A DNA stretch of 64,000 nt from Amycolatopsis dendrobii (GTDB lineage Bacteria; Actinomycetota; Actinomycetes; Mycobacteriales; Pseudonocardiaceae): NCBI RefSeq assembly GCF_014145675.1, contig NZ_JACGZW010000011.1:186001-250000 (forward strand), written 5' to 3'. Below, piece by piece: positions 1 through 7,898 of the stretch. Numbering within the stretch: position 1 is the stretch's first letter; every line of letters begins with the position of its first letter. A model generated the notes under the pieces. The model was not told the origin of the DNA. It saw only the letters and a list, made by a program, of their open reading frames with translations, and ran no database searches. The translations under genes were made by a program, and so were the position numbers.

Positions 1-1676
1 TTCTCGCCGGCGAGCGGGAAGCGGACCTGCTGCTGCGCAATCTCCACATCGTCGACGTGCACACGGAAAGTGTCTGTCCCGGCTCGCTTCTCGTTTACCG
101 GCAGCGGATCATCGCACTGAACCCCGACGAGTCGATCGTGCGGGTGCGCGAGGTTTTCGACGGCGAGGGGCTTTACGCGATCCCCGGGTTGATCGACGCG
201 CATCTGCATTTCGAGTCGCAGCTCGCGCATCCGGCGGCGTTCGGGGAGGCGATCGTCCCGAGTGGAACGACGACGGTCTTCGGGGAAACCCTGGACTTCG
301 CCAGCGCGGCCGGGAACGAGGCGGTGGAAGCCGTCCAGACCTTGTTCGCCGACCACGAAAAGCTGCCGTACCGGCTTTACGCTTTCGCGCCGGGGAAGAA
401 GACCTCGACGGACGTCACCGAGGCCATGCTGAAGATGGACCCGGTGATCGGGCTGGGCGAGCTGGCGCACCTGTCCTACATGACCGGGGACGCCGACGAC
501 TTCCGCAAATCCGCGCTGGGCCGCGCGAATTCCGGATTCGTGAACTGCCATTGGGGGGTCACGGCGCTGTCGGACATGCTGCTGAACTACATGCCCGCGA
601 TCGGCGTCGACAACAACCACGACGTCTGGAACGAAGACGACATCGAAAAGAGCGTCCGCTACGGCCTGAACACGCAGATCAAGTTCGGTGTCGGAAGTCC
701 CGAGGTCATCCGGACCATGTTGCGCGCCATCGTGAAACGGCGCTGGCCCGCGGAGAACTTCCAGCTCTGCGCCGACAACATCTCGGTGGACCGCGTCCTG
801 CGGCAGGGCCATATCGACTGGGTGATCTCGCTCGCGATCGAAATGGGCATGCCACCGATCAAGGCGATCAAAATGGGCACCCTGTACGCCGCCCGTTCGT
901 TCCGCAAGGACCGGGATCTCGGTTCGCTCAGCCCGGGTCGCTTCGCGGACATCGTCCTCACGGACAGTCTCGCGAAAATCAACCCGCGGTATGTGTTCAA
1001 GGGCGGCGAACTGGTGGCTCGCGACCGCAAACTGCTCAACCGCGTCGGCATCGATTACTCAAGCCTGGCCAGGAAACCGAAGCCGGGACTCGCCGATCTG
1101 GTGCCCGAGCAGCTCGACCTGACGCCGATCGAGGTCTCCGCAGAAGGCGATCAGGCGAAGGTGCTGCTCTTCGACGTCTACGGCCGCGGGCATCTCAAGT
1201 TCGCCCAGGAGATCTGGGTACCGTTCCGCGACGGCGCGGTCGTGCCCGAGCACGAAGGCGAGCGGCTCAACCGCATTTCGGTCGTTCAACGCTATGCCGA
1301 CGGAGAGCGGCACATCGTCACCGGGTTGTTCAAGGGCGTGTCGATCGACCGCGGTGCGGTGTCGACGTTCTGGCCCGCCCCGTCGGCGTACTTCGTGAGC
1401 GTCGGCAGGGAGAGCGCGGAGATGTGCGCCAACCTCAAGCAGTTGGACACGCTGGTCGGCGGCTGCCTCGTGACCGAGGACGGCGAGACGACAGCGTGCC
1501 TGCCGCTGGAATTCTACGGCGTGATGGCCGACATGAACCTCGCCGAGCTCGTCGACGCGACCCGCTCGGTCGACACCGCGCTCGAAAAACTGGGCAACCG
1601 CAACGAAGGCGAGCCCGTCGTCAACAAACTCCTGACCCTGTTCATCTCGCTCGACCGTTTCGGATTCATGAAGTAA
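1..1676 (+). CDS. adenine deaminase-like amidohydrolase, 5' end outside window
   Basis: The reading frame is open from the first bases of the window, so the start lies upstream; about 558 residues are visible. The metal-binding motif PGLIDAHLHFES, the following PSGTTTVFGE, a GLGELAHLSYM segment and the C-terminal composite domain (SPGRFADIVLTD) place it in the adenine deaminase branch of the amidohydrolase superfamily, which deaminates adenine to hypoxanthine with a dinuclear metal centre. It is divergent. Where known enzymes have a DDRH-type motif before the ...GHID... helix, this one has CADNIS then VDRVLRQGHID. The substrate may therefore not be adenine. It is followed after 23 bp by a membrane protein gene on the same strand, suggesting an operon. 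Family assignment is firm; the exact reaction is inferred. Confidence 0.75.
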   Translation, partial: LAGEREADLLLRNLHIVDVHTESVCPGSLLVYRQRIIALNPDESIVRVREVFDGEGLYAIPGLIDAHLHFESQLAHPAAFGEAIVPSGTTTVFGETLDFASAAGNEAVEAVQTLFADHEKLPYRLYAFAPGKKTSTDVTEAMLKMDPVIGLGELAHLSYMTGDADDFRKSALGRANSGFVNCHWGVTALSDMLLNYMPAIGVDNNHDVWNEDDIEKSVRYGLNTQIKFGVGSPEVIRTMLRAIVKRRWPAENFQLCADNISVDRVLRQGHIDWVISLAIEMGMPPIKAIKMGTLYAARSFRKDRDLGSLSPGRFADIVLTDSLAKINPRYVFKGGELVARDRKLLNRVGIDYSSLARKPKPGLADLVPEQLDLTPIEVSAEGDQAKVLLFDVYGRGHLKFAQEIWVPFRDGAVVPEHEGERLNRISVVQRYADGERHIVTGLFKGVSIDRGAVSTFWPAPSAYFVSVGRESAEMCANLKQLDTLVGGCLVTEDGETTACLPLEFYGVMADMNLAELVDATRSVDTALEKLGNRNEGEPVVNKLLTLFISLDRFGFMK

Positions 1677-1699
1677 CCCTCAACGAGGAGGTCGCGGTC

Positions 1700-2392
1700 G
1701 TGCCTTACGACAAAGACGCGGGAGTAATCGACAACGGAAACGTGGTCCGGCGCTGGATCACCTACATCGCAGGCATCTACCTGCTGACGCTCGGTCTCGG
1801 CCTGGCCATCCGGGCCGGGATCGGCATCTCCCCGCAAAGCAGCCTGACCCGCACGATGACGCTCGTGCTCCCGCCGCTCAGCCAGGGCACGTTCAATCTC
1901 CTGCTCGAAGTGCTCATGCTCATCCTGACTTTCTTGGTGCTGCCAAGAGCATTCAAGCTCCAAAACCTATTCTCGCTCGTCCCGGCGCTGATCCTGGCCG
2001 CGCTGCTCGACTTCAACCTGATGGCGGCGAAATGGATCTCCCTGGCACCGTACGCGGCTAACCTCGCGTTGCTGTTCCTCGCCGACGCGATGCTGGCGTT
2101 CGGGCTCTTCCTGATGATCCGCGCCAATCTGGTGCTGATGCCGATCGACCTGTTCGTCAACACGCTGCAGAAGAAGACCGGCCGCAAATGGGGAAACATC
2201 AAGACTGTCTTCGACTGCACACTGCTCGCCGTCTCGGCGGGCATCGGACTGCTCTTCCTGGGCGGACCGCATTTCATCCGCGAGGGCACGATCATCAACG
2301 CCGTACTGGTCGGCCAGTACATCAAGCTCTATTTCTTCCTGTACAAGAAGTTCCAGGCCCGCAAGCTCAAGCCCGTTGAAAGCGCAACGTGA
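1700..2392 (+). CDS. YczE/YitT-type (DUF6198-like) integral membrane protein
   Basis: A 230-residue protein with about five hydrophobic segments starting near residue 15 (WITYIAGIYLLTLGLGLAIR), with GIGISPQSS after the first helix and further helices near residues 50-72, 80-95, 105-125 and 155-170. This pattern fits the YczE/YyaS/YitT family of bacterial membrane proteins, whose substrate is not established. The GTG start at 1700 is chosen because a GAGGAGG ribosome binding site lies 8 nt upstream. It follows the amidohydrolase gene closely, so it may import that enzyme's substrate or export its product; this is inference. Its 3' end overlaps the convergent histidine kinase gene by 26 bp. Confidence 0.7.
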   Translation: MPYDKDAGVIDNGNVVRRWITYIAGIYLLTLGLGLAIRAGIGISPQSSLTRTMTLVLPPLSQGTFNLLLEVLMLILTFLVLPRAFKLQNLFSLVPALILAALLDFNLMAAKWISLAPYAANLALLFLADAMLAFGLFLMIRANLVLMPIDLFVNTLQKKTGRKWGNIKTVFDCTLLAVSAGIGLLFLGGPHFIREGTIINAVLVGQYIKLYFFLYKKFQARKLKPVESAT

Positions 2393-3548
2393 ACGTCGCG
2401 CCGACCCCGGGTTTTCCGAACGCGGCGATCGTCCCGCCGTGTCCCGCGACGACCTCCTGCACCAACGCCAGCCCCAGCCCGAACCGCCGACCCTCGCCGT
2501 GTGCCCCGTGAGCGAACCGCTCGAAAAGCCGTTCCGCCTCGTGCTGCGGGAAGCCCGTCCCGGTGTCGCACACGCGCAGTTCGACGTGCCGCGCGTCCGG
2601 GTTGGCGAGAATCACCTCGATCGACCCGCCCGGCGGGGTGTGCCCGATCGCGTTGTCCAGCAAGGCGGACAGCACGCGCCGCAACGCGGTCGGCACCCCC
2701 GGCACCACGTCCTCCAGCCCGGGCGAACGGCTCAGCCGGAGGTCCACCTGCCGGTCGTTCGCGCGGACCGATTCCGCCGCCACGGCCTGTTCCGCCAGCA
2801 CCGCGAGCTGCACCGGCTCCAGCTGCGGCCGCTCGGAACAGGCCTGCGCGGACAACAGCAAATCGTCGACCACCGCGCCCAATTCCCGGGTTCCCGACAC
2901 CAGGGTTTCCAGCTCGGCCGGTCCCGCGCCGCCGCGCCGGGCCAGGAGCTGCGTGCGGGTGTGCAACCGGGTCAACGGCGCCCGCAGCTCGTGGGACGCG
3001 TCGGCGACGAACGTCCGCTGCCGGCGCAGCGCCTCGCCCAACGGCCGGATCGCCCGCCCGGCCAGCAGGTACCCGCTGAGCACCGACGCGATCAGCACCA
3101 CCAGCTCGGCCGCCCCGAGCCCTAGCAGCAGCTGTTCCCGGTCCGAGATCAGATAATGCTCGTTGAAGTACGCCTGCCAGACTTCGCCACCGCGGTTGAC
3201 CGTGCGGATGGTGTACGTCGCGCCGTCGAGCACGCGTTCTTCGGTCACCACGTCGCCGTCGTTCGGCACCGGGGGCATCGGCGGGAGCGTGAACGGGAGC
3301 CGCCCGGCAGGCGCGTGCCCCTGCGGCGTCACCAGGTAGGTGCATCCGGGCGGGGTCGCGGAAAGCCCGTGTCCCAGCGCGAATTCCAGCTGCCGTTCGG
3401 TTTCCGCTGCCTGTCCGCGCAGCAGCACCCAGTACGCGATCACGCCCGCGGCGAGCACGACCATCGTGATCACCACGGCGATCTGGCCCGCGATGGTCCG
3501 CCGCGCGCGCCGCAGCGCACGCGCCTCCGGGGCGACGACGGTGGTCAC
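2367..3548 (-). CDS. two-component sensor histidine kinase
   Basis: A 393-residue membrane kinase. Transmembrane helices near residues 22-44 and 140-162 flank a roughly 95-residue extracytoplasmic sensor. The H-box FVADASHELRAPL carries the phosphorylatable His186. The N box (LLDNAIGHTPPGG), G1 (VCDTGTGFP), F box (FERF) and G2 (FGLGLALVQEVV) follow in order, so all catalytic motifs are intact. The GTG start overlaps the stop of the response regulator gene as GTGA, so the two are translationally coupled. The sensor region is proline-rich with no recognised ligand-binding fold, so the signal is unknown. It lies downstream of an oxidative cassette on the same strand, which it may regulate. Confidence 0.93.
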   Translation of the reverse strand: MTTVVAPEARALRRARRTIAGQIAVVITMVVLAAGVIAYWVLLRGQAAETERQLEFALGHGLSATPPGCTYLVTPQGHAPAGRLPFTLPPMPPVPNDGDVVTEERVLDGATYTIRTVNRGGEVWQAYFNEHYLISDREQLLLGLGAAELVVLIASVLSGYLLAGRAIRPLGEALRRQRTFVADASHELRAPLTRLHTRTQLLARRGGAGPAELETLVSGTRELGAVVDDLLLSAQACSERPQLEPVQLAVLAEQAVAAESVRANDRQVDLRLSRSPGLEDVVPGVPTALRRVLSALLDNAIGHTPPGGSIEVILANPDARHVELRVCDTGTGFPQHEAERLFERFAHGAHGEGRRFGLGLALVQEVVAGHGGTIAAFGKPGVGATFTLRFQRA

Positions 3549-4228
3549 ACCGCCCCGATCTGGTAGCCGAGGCCGTGCACCGTCTTCACTACGCCGCGGC
3601 CCAGCTTGCGCCGCAGGTAGTACACATAGGTGTCCACAATGGACTCAGCAGCGGACTCGGCGAACACTCCCGCGCGCAGCGACGCACGCGGATGGATGGC
3701 TTTGGGCCGCTGGGCGAGCGTGCGCAGCAGCTCGAACTCGCGTCCGGACAGCGTCACCCGCTCCCCTCGCGGCAGCACGACCTCGTGCCGCTGGAGGTCG
3801 AGCGCCGCCGCGCCGAGCGGGAGGGATTCGGCGTGCTCCGCGTCGCGGCGGCACAACGCGCGCACCCTCGCGAGCAGTTCGTCGGTCTCGAACGGTTTCA
3901 CCAGGTAGTCGTCGGCCCCGGTGTCGAGGCCGTGCACCCGGTCGGCCAGCTCGCCCAGCGCGGACAGCACCAGCACCCGCGCGGGCACCGCCCGGCGGCG
4001 CAGCTGGGCCAGCACCGAAAGGCCGTCGACCACCGGCAGCCGCCGGTCGAGAATCACCACCGCGTGCCTTCCGGTGAGCCCGAGGTGTAGGCCGCGCTGT
4101 CCGTCGTGGGCCACTTCGGTCTCGTAGCCTTCTCCGGCGAGCAATTCGACGAGCATCCCGGCGAGGTCGCGATCGTCCTCGACCAGGAGCACCCGGGAAG
4201 CCGCCGGGGTCTCTGCCTCATCGTGCAC
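3545..4228 (-). CDS. OmpR/PhoB-family response regulator
   Basis: A 227-residue regulator. The N-terminal receiver has the acidic pair (VLLVEDD, residues 18-19), phosphoacceptor Asp61 (VVILDRRLP) and switch Lys111 (LVKPF). The C-terminal winged helix (LSGREFELLRTLA ... VDTYVYYLRRKLG ... VHGLGYQIG) binds DNA. The start is the GTG at 4228; no good Shine-Dalgarno sequence precedes it, and an upstream ATG is out of frame. It overlaps the kinase gene by 4 bp. It starts 56 bp after the antiporter gene on the same strand, so it may be cotranscribed with the oxidative cassette. Direct repeats with 11-bp period upstream of that cassette (9499-9516) are a candidate target. Confidence 0.93.
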   Translation of the reverse strand: MHDEAETPAASRVLLVEDDRDLAGMLVELLAGEGYETEVAHDGQRGLHLGLTGRHAVVILDRRLPVVDGLSVLAQLRRRAVPARVLVLSALGELADRVHGLDTGADDYLVKPFETDELLARVRALCRRDAEHAESLPLGAAALDLQRHEVVLPRGERVTLSGREFELLRTLAQRPKAIHPRASLRAGVFAESAAESIVDTYVYYLRRKLGRGVVKTVHGLGYQIGAV

Positions 4229-4284
4229 AGGTCCATACTCGCAGTGATCCGGCCATCCGACCCTCGACTTTCGTAGGCAATCGC

Positions 4285-5556
4285 TCAGCTTCGTCCACTC
4301 AGGAGAAATTCGGGCATTTCCCCGTCCGCGTACCGGCGGGCGTCGCGTTTGTCCAGCCAGCCGAGCACTGGCGAGGTCATGATCGTGGTGACGAGCGCGA
4401 CGAGCACCAGCACGGTGAACAACGCGGGCGAAACGATTCCGGCGGACAGCCCAACGTTCAACGCCACCAATTGCATCAGTCCGCGCGCGTTCACCAGCAC
4501 GCCGATCCGCAGCGCGACCGGTTGCGGTTCGCCGGTCATCCGTGCCGCGCCCCACGAGGCACCGAGTTTGCCGACCACTGCGACCGCGATGCAGACCAGC
4601 GCGAACAGCAGCAGCTTCGGGTCGGCGAGCAGCGCGAATCGCGTGTTGAGGCCGGAGTAGGTGAAGAACAGCGGCAGGAACACGACCCGGCCGACCGGCA
4701 TGATCCGCGCGAGCACCGTGTCGGCCGCCTCGCCACGCGGGAACACCAGCCCGAGCACGAACGCGCCGAACACCGCGTACAGCCCGATGACGTCGGTGAA
4801 CCACGCGGCACCGAACAGGAACATGGCGGTCACGAGCATCCGCTGATCCACCGAGACGCGCGGGTTGGCCATCACCTTCGCGACGATCCGGCGGACCACC
4901 AGCCACACCAGCAACACGAACAGCACTCCGCCGCCGATGGCCGTCGCGATCGGACCGGCGGTACCGGCGTGCATGCCGAGCACCAAGGCCAGCAGGATCC
5001 AGGCGAGGACGTCGTCGAGGGCACCGCACGCCAGTGCGAGGGAACCGAACCTCGTGTTGCCCAGGCCGCGTTCGGTGATGATCCGGGCCATCATCGGGAA
5101 CGCCGTGATGGCGAGCGCCACCGCGACGAACGCCGCCGAAACCACCGGCGACACCCCGGGTTTCAAGATTCCGGCCCAGTTCGCGCCGAGCACGCTCACC
5201 CCCACGCCGAGCGCGAGCGGCACGACTGTGCCCGCGGCGGAGACCGCCGCGACCGTTTTCCGCCCTTCCTTCAGCGCGCTCAGCCGGAATTCGCAGCCCG
5301 CCCCGAACATGTAGACGACCAGCCCGATCTGGCCGCCGAGGTACAGCAGGGTCCGCACCGAGTCCGGGAACAGCCATTCCTGGACACCCGGCGCCACGAG
5401 CCCGAGCAGCGACGGGCCCAGCAGCACGCCGGTGACCATCTCGCCGACCACCGGCGGCTGCCCGAGCCGCACGGCGAGCGCGTTCACCGCCCGGCAGGCC
5501 GCCAGGATCACCACGGCCGCCAGGAAGAACGCGGGTGCGGCTTCTACGGCACTCAT
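4285..5556 (-). CDS. CPA2-type cation/proton antiporter
   Basis: A 423-residue membrane protein with about 12 hydrophobic segments. Family signatures are present: PPVVGEMVTGVLLGPSLLG near the N-terminus, the paired residues in ACGALDDVLAW (the double-aspartate core of monovalent cation:proton antiporters-2) and GLNTRFALL. It should exchange Na+ or K+ for H+ across the cytoplasmic membrane; an electroneutral or organic-ion substrate cannot be excluded. The ATG start overlaps the P450 stop as ATGA, so it is translationally coupled to the oxidative cassette. Antiporters of this family occur in some natural-product clusters as export or self-protection components, but that role here is inference. 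The regulatory C-terminal NAD-binding domain of KefC-type proteins is absent. Confidence 0.9.
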   Translation of the reverse strand: MSAVEAAPAFFLAAVVILAACRAVNALAVRLGQPPVVGEMVTGVLLGPSLLGLVAPGVQEWLFPDSVRTLLYLGGQIGLVVYMFGAGCEFRLSALKEGRKTVAAVSAAGTVVPLALGVGVSVLGANWAGILKPGVSPVVSAAFVAVALAITAFPMMARIITERGLGNTRFGSLALACGALDDVLAWILLALVLGMHAGTAGPIATAIGGGVLFVLLVWLVVRRIVAKVMANPRVSVDQRMLVTAMFLFGAAWFTDVIGLYAVFGAFVLGLVFPRGEAADTVLARIMPVGRVVFLPLFFTYSGLNTRFALLADPKLLLFALVCIAVAVVGKLGASWGAARMTGEPQPVALRIGVLVNARGLMQLVALNVGLSAGIVSPALFTVLVLVALVTTIMTSPVLGWLDKRDARRYADGEMPEFLLSGRS

Positions 5557-6875
5557 CGGGCTCCTCCTTGGAAGTGTTTGGTGCACAACCGGAGCCGGCG
5601 CGCGTCGAGCACCATGTAGGTGCCGAACACCAACTGCGCGAGGCTGCGCCACACGTCTTCCCAGCGATCGCGCACCGCCAAATAGGCCAGCGCGGTCCGC
5701 GGATTGCTCCGTGCTCCGCGCGGCGTGACGAAAACCGGTCCGCGATTGGGAATCGACCGGGTGTGCGCGGCGCTCGTGGCGAGGGTGAACCGGCGCAGGA
5801 ATTCCCTGGCGACCACCCGCATGGTCACCGGGGCGAGGCCGCGCGCGGGGCACGGCCGGTTCTGTGCGACGCCGAACGGCAAGAAATTTCTCTGCTCGTG
5901 CGCGGGGCATCCGGCCCAGCGCTCCGGATCGAACTCGTCCGCGCGGTCCACTCCGGCGTGGTGGAATTCCGGGTAGCTGAACAGCAGTACGGTGCCCGCT
6001 TCGATCGTCCGGTCGGCCAGTTCGATTTCGCCGGTGGTGATGCGGTGCGCGATGCCGAACAGCGGGTAGGTACGCAGGCATTCGTCCAGCACGCGGTCGA
6101 AGTACTCGTCGTCGTCCGGGTTTTCCGCGAGCCGCCGCTGCACTCGCGGATGTTCGGCGAGCACCATCAGCAGGTGCGCCATCGCCTCGGACATCTGCAC
6201 GACCGCGGTGTTGAAGAACGTCCCTTGCAGATAGAACACCTGCTCCTCACGGGTGAGCTGGGACGGCAGCGGATGCGGTACGTCGTCAAGGCGGCGGCGC
6301 AGGTAAGCGGTGAGCCGGGCGCGACGGCGCATGTTGCGCGGGCGCACGCACTTCAGCGCGGAAACGACGTCGTCTGCGTGCCCGACGATCAGGTCCCGTG
6401 CTTCCGGCGGACACGACTCCCCGAATACCAGCTCGTAGTACAGCTCGGCCCAGACCGGCATCATCTCGTCGCGCAGGCGGATCAGCCGTCCCGGCCCGGT
6501 TTCGATCCGGTCGAGCACGCGCGCGGCGACCCGTTCGGTCAGCGCCTGCGATTCGGCCTTCGACTTGACCAGGATGTTCCGGGTGGTTTTGGCGACCTCG
6601 TCGTAGCGCGGGCCCGGTTCCAGATGTTCCTGGTGCACCTGGGGTCCGGGCGCGAGCCAGTACCAGAACAGGTCGGACAGCGCGGCGCCCTCGCTGCGCC
6701 CGTCGGCGGCCGGATCGGCGTACACCCGGCGGAAGTCCTCGACCGGCACCTGGTAGCCCTCGTCCCCGTTGACCAGCGCGAAAATCCGGTTCCGCAGCGC
6801 GACGACCCGGCTGGGCAGCCACTTCGGCGCGGTCGCGATCAGCCCGGCCGCTCCGGCGAGCACAAGCCGTTTCAT
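5553..6875 (-). CDS. atypical cytochrome P450
   Basis: A 440-residue P450-like protein with a hydrophobic N-terminus (MKRLVLAGAAGLIATA) that could anchor it to the membrane, unusual for bacterial P450s. The K-helix ExxR is E265-CL-R268, and the heme-thiolate loop is FLPFGVAQNRPCPARG with Cys342, replacing the canonical FGxGxRxCxG. The I-helix lacks the usual AGxD/E-T pair: the matching stretch is QGTFFNTAVVQ, so normal oxygen activation may not operate. A roughly 50-residue C-terminal tail extends beyond the fold. It overlaps both neighbours by 4 bp, between an alpha-hydroxy-acid oxidase and an antiporter. The assignment is good, but the chemistry (monooxygenase, peroxygenase or other) is open. 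Confidence 0.85.
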   Translation of the reverse strand: MKRLVLAGAAGLIATAPKWLPSRVVALRNRIFALVNGDEGYQVPVEDFRRVYADPAADGRSEGAALSDLFWYWLAPGPQVHQEHLEPGPRYDEVAKTTRNILVKSKAESQALTERVAARVLDRIETGPGRLIRLRDEMMPVWAELYYELVFGESCPPEARDLIVGHADDVVSALKCVRPRNMRRRARLTAYLRRRLDDVPHPLPSQLTREEQVFYLQGTFFNTAVVQMSEAMAHLLMVLAEHPRVQRRLAENPDDDEYFDRVLDECLRTYPLFGIAHRITTGEIELADRTIEAGTVLLFSYPEFHHAGVDRADEFDPERWAGCPAHEQRNFLPFGVAQNRPCPARGLAPVTMRVVAREFLRRFTLATSAAHTRSIPNRGPVFVTPRGARSNPRTALAYLAVRDRWEDVWRSLAQLVFGTYMVLDARRLRLCTKHFQGGAR

Positions 6876-7897
6876 CGGACCAGGTCCGCGGTCAGCTCGC
6901 CGGGGGTCCGCGCCCCGCACAGCCCGAGTGCGGTGTCCGTTTCCTCGCGCAGCCGTTCCAGCACTTCGGCGACACCTTCCTGCCCCGCCGCGGCGAGCCC
7001 CCACAGCACCGGCCTGCCGACGCCGACCGCGTCCGCGCCGAGGGCGAGTGCCTTGACCACGTCCGCGCCGCTTCGCACGCCACCGTCGAGAATCAGCGGC
7101 ACTTGACCGTCCACAACGGACACGATGGCGGGCAGTGCGGCCAAGCTCGAAATCGCGCCGTCGAGTTGCCGACCACCGTGGTTGGACACGAAGATCCCGT
7201 CGATTCCGGCCTCCACCGCGCGTCGGGCATCTTCGGGATGCACCACGCCTTTGAGCAGCACCGGCATTTTCGTGGTGTTACGCAACCAGATGAGGTCGTC
7301 CCAGGTCAGGCCGGCGGGCATCTCGATGTCGCGCACGCGGCCGGTGCTGTCGCGCATGTTCTCGGCGGCCAGCCCCGGAGGGAGATCGTGGAACGCGTGC
7401 CGGTGCTCGCGTTCCCGTCGTCCGCGCACCGCGGAATCGGCCGTGACCACCAATGCCCGCGCACCCGCGTTCTCCGCCCGGCTGATCACCGATTCGGTGA
7501 ACTCCCGATCCGACTGCACATACAGCTGGAACCACAGCACGTCCGCGACCTTGGCGACGTCCTCGACCGCCGTCGTCGAGGCCATGCTGCACACGAAAAC
7601 CGTGCCTGCCTCCGCGGTGGCTTGCGCGGTCGCGAGTTCTCCGTCCGAATGCGCGAGCCGATGGAAGGCCGTCGGACACACCAAAACCGGCATCGACAAC
7701 GGTGATCCGGCGATTTCCACCGCCAGGTCGCGTTTGCCTACTCCGCGCAGTACTCGCGGCACGAGCACCCGGCGGCGGAATTCTTCTTCGTTGGCCCGCA
7801 GAGTGGCTTCGTCGCCTGACCCGCCAGCGTAATAGTCGTAGTGCGCTGGTTCCATCCGCTCCCGCGCGATGGCTTCCAGCTCCGCGATCGTGCGCAT
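6872..7897 (-). CDS. FMN-dependent alpha-hydroxy-acid oxidase/dehydrogenase
   Basis: A 341-residue member of the lactate/glycolate oxidase family, which oxidises an L-2-hydroxy acid to the 2-keto acid with FMN. Visible family residues include PTAFHRLAH, the FMN contact WFQLYVQ (residues 122-128), Lys216 in MPVLLKG, and the catalytic block SNHGGRQLDG with His240 and Arg243. The phosphate-binding LILDGGVRSGADVVKALALGADAVGVGRP follows in pieces. Length and motifs are complete, so it should be active. The stop overlaps the P450 start (ATGA), and its own start is 1 bp past the flavin monooxygenase stop. The cassette context suggests a tailoring oxidation rather than lactate metabolism; this is inference. 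Confidence 0.92.
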   Translation of the reverse strand: MRTIAELEAIARERMEPAHYDYYAGGSGDEATLRANEEEFRRRVLVPRVLRGVGKRDLAVEIAGSPLSMPVLVCPTAFHRLAHSDGELATAQATAEAGTVFVCSMASTTAVEDVAKVADVLWFQLYVQSDREFTESVISRAENAGARALVVTADSAVRGRREREHRHAFHDLPPGLAAENMRDSTGRVRDIEMPAGLTWDDLIWLRNTTKMPVLLKGVVHPEDARRAVEAGIDGIFVSNHGGRQLDGAISSLAALPAIVSVVDGQVPLILDGGVRSGADVVKALALGADAVGVGRPVLWGLAAAGQEGVAEVLERLREETDTALGLCGARTPGELTADLVR

Positions 7898-7898
7898 G

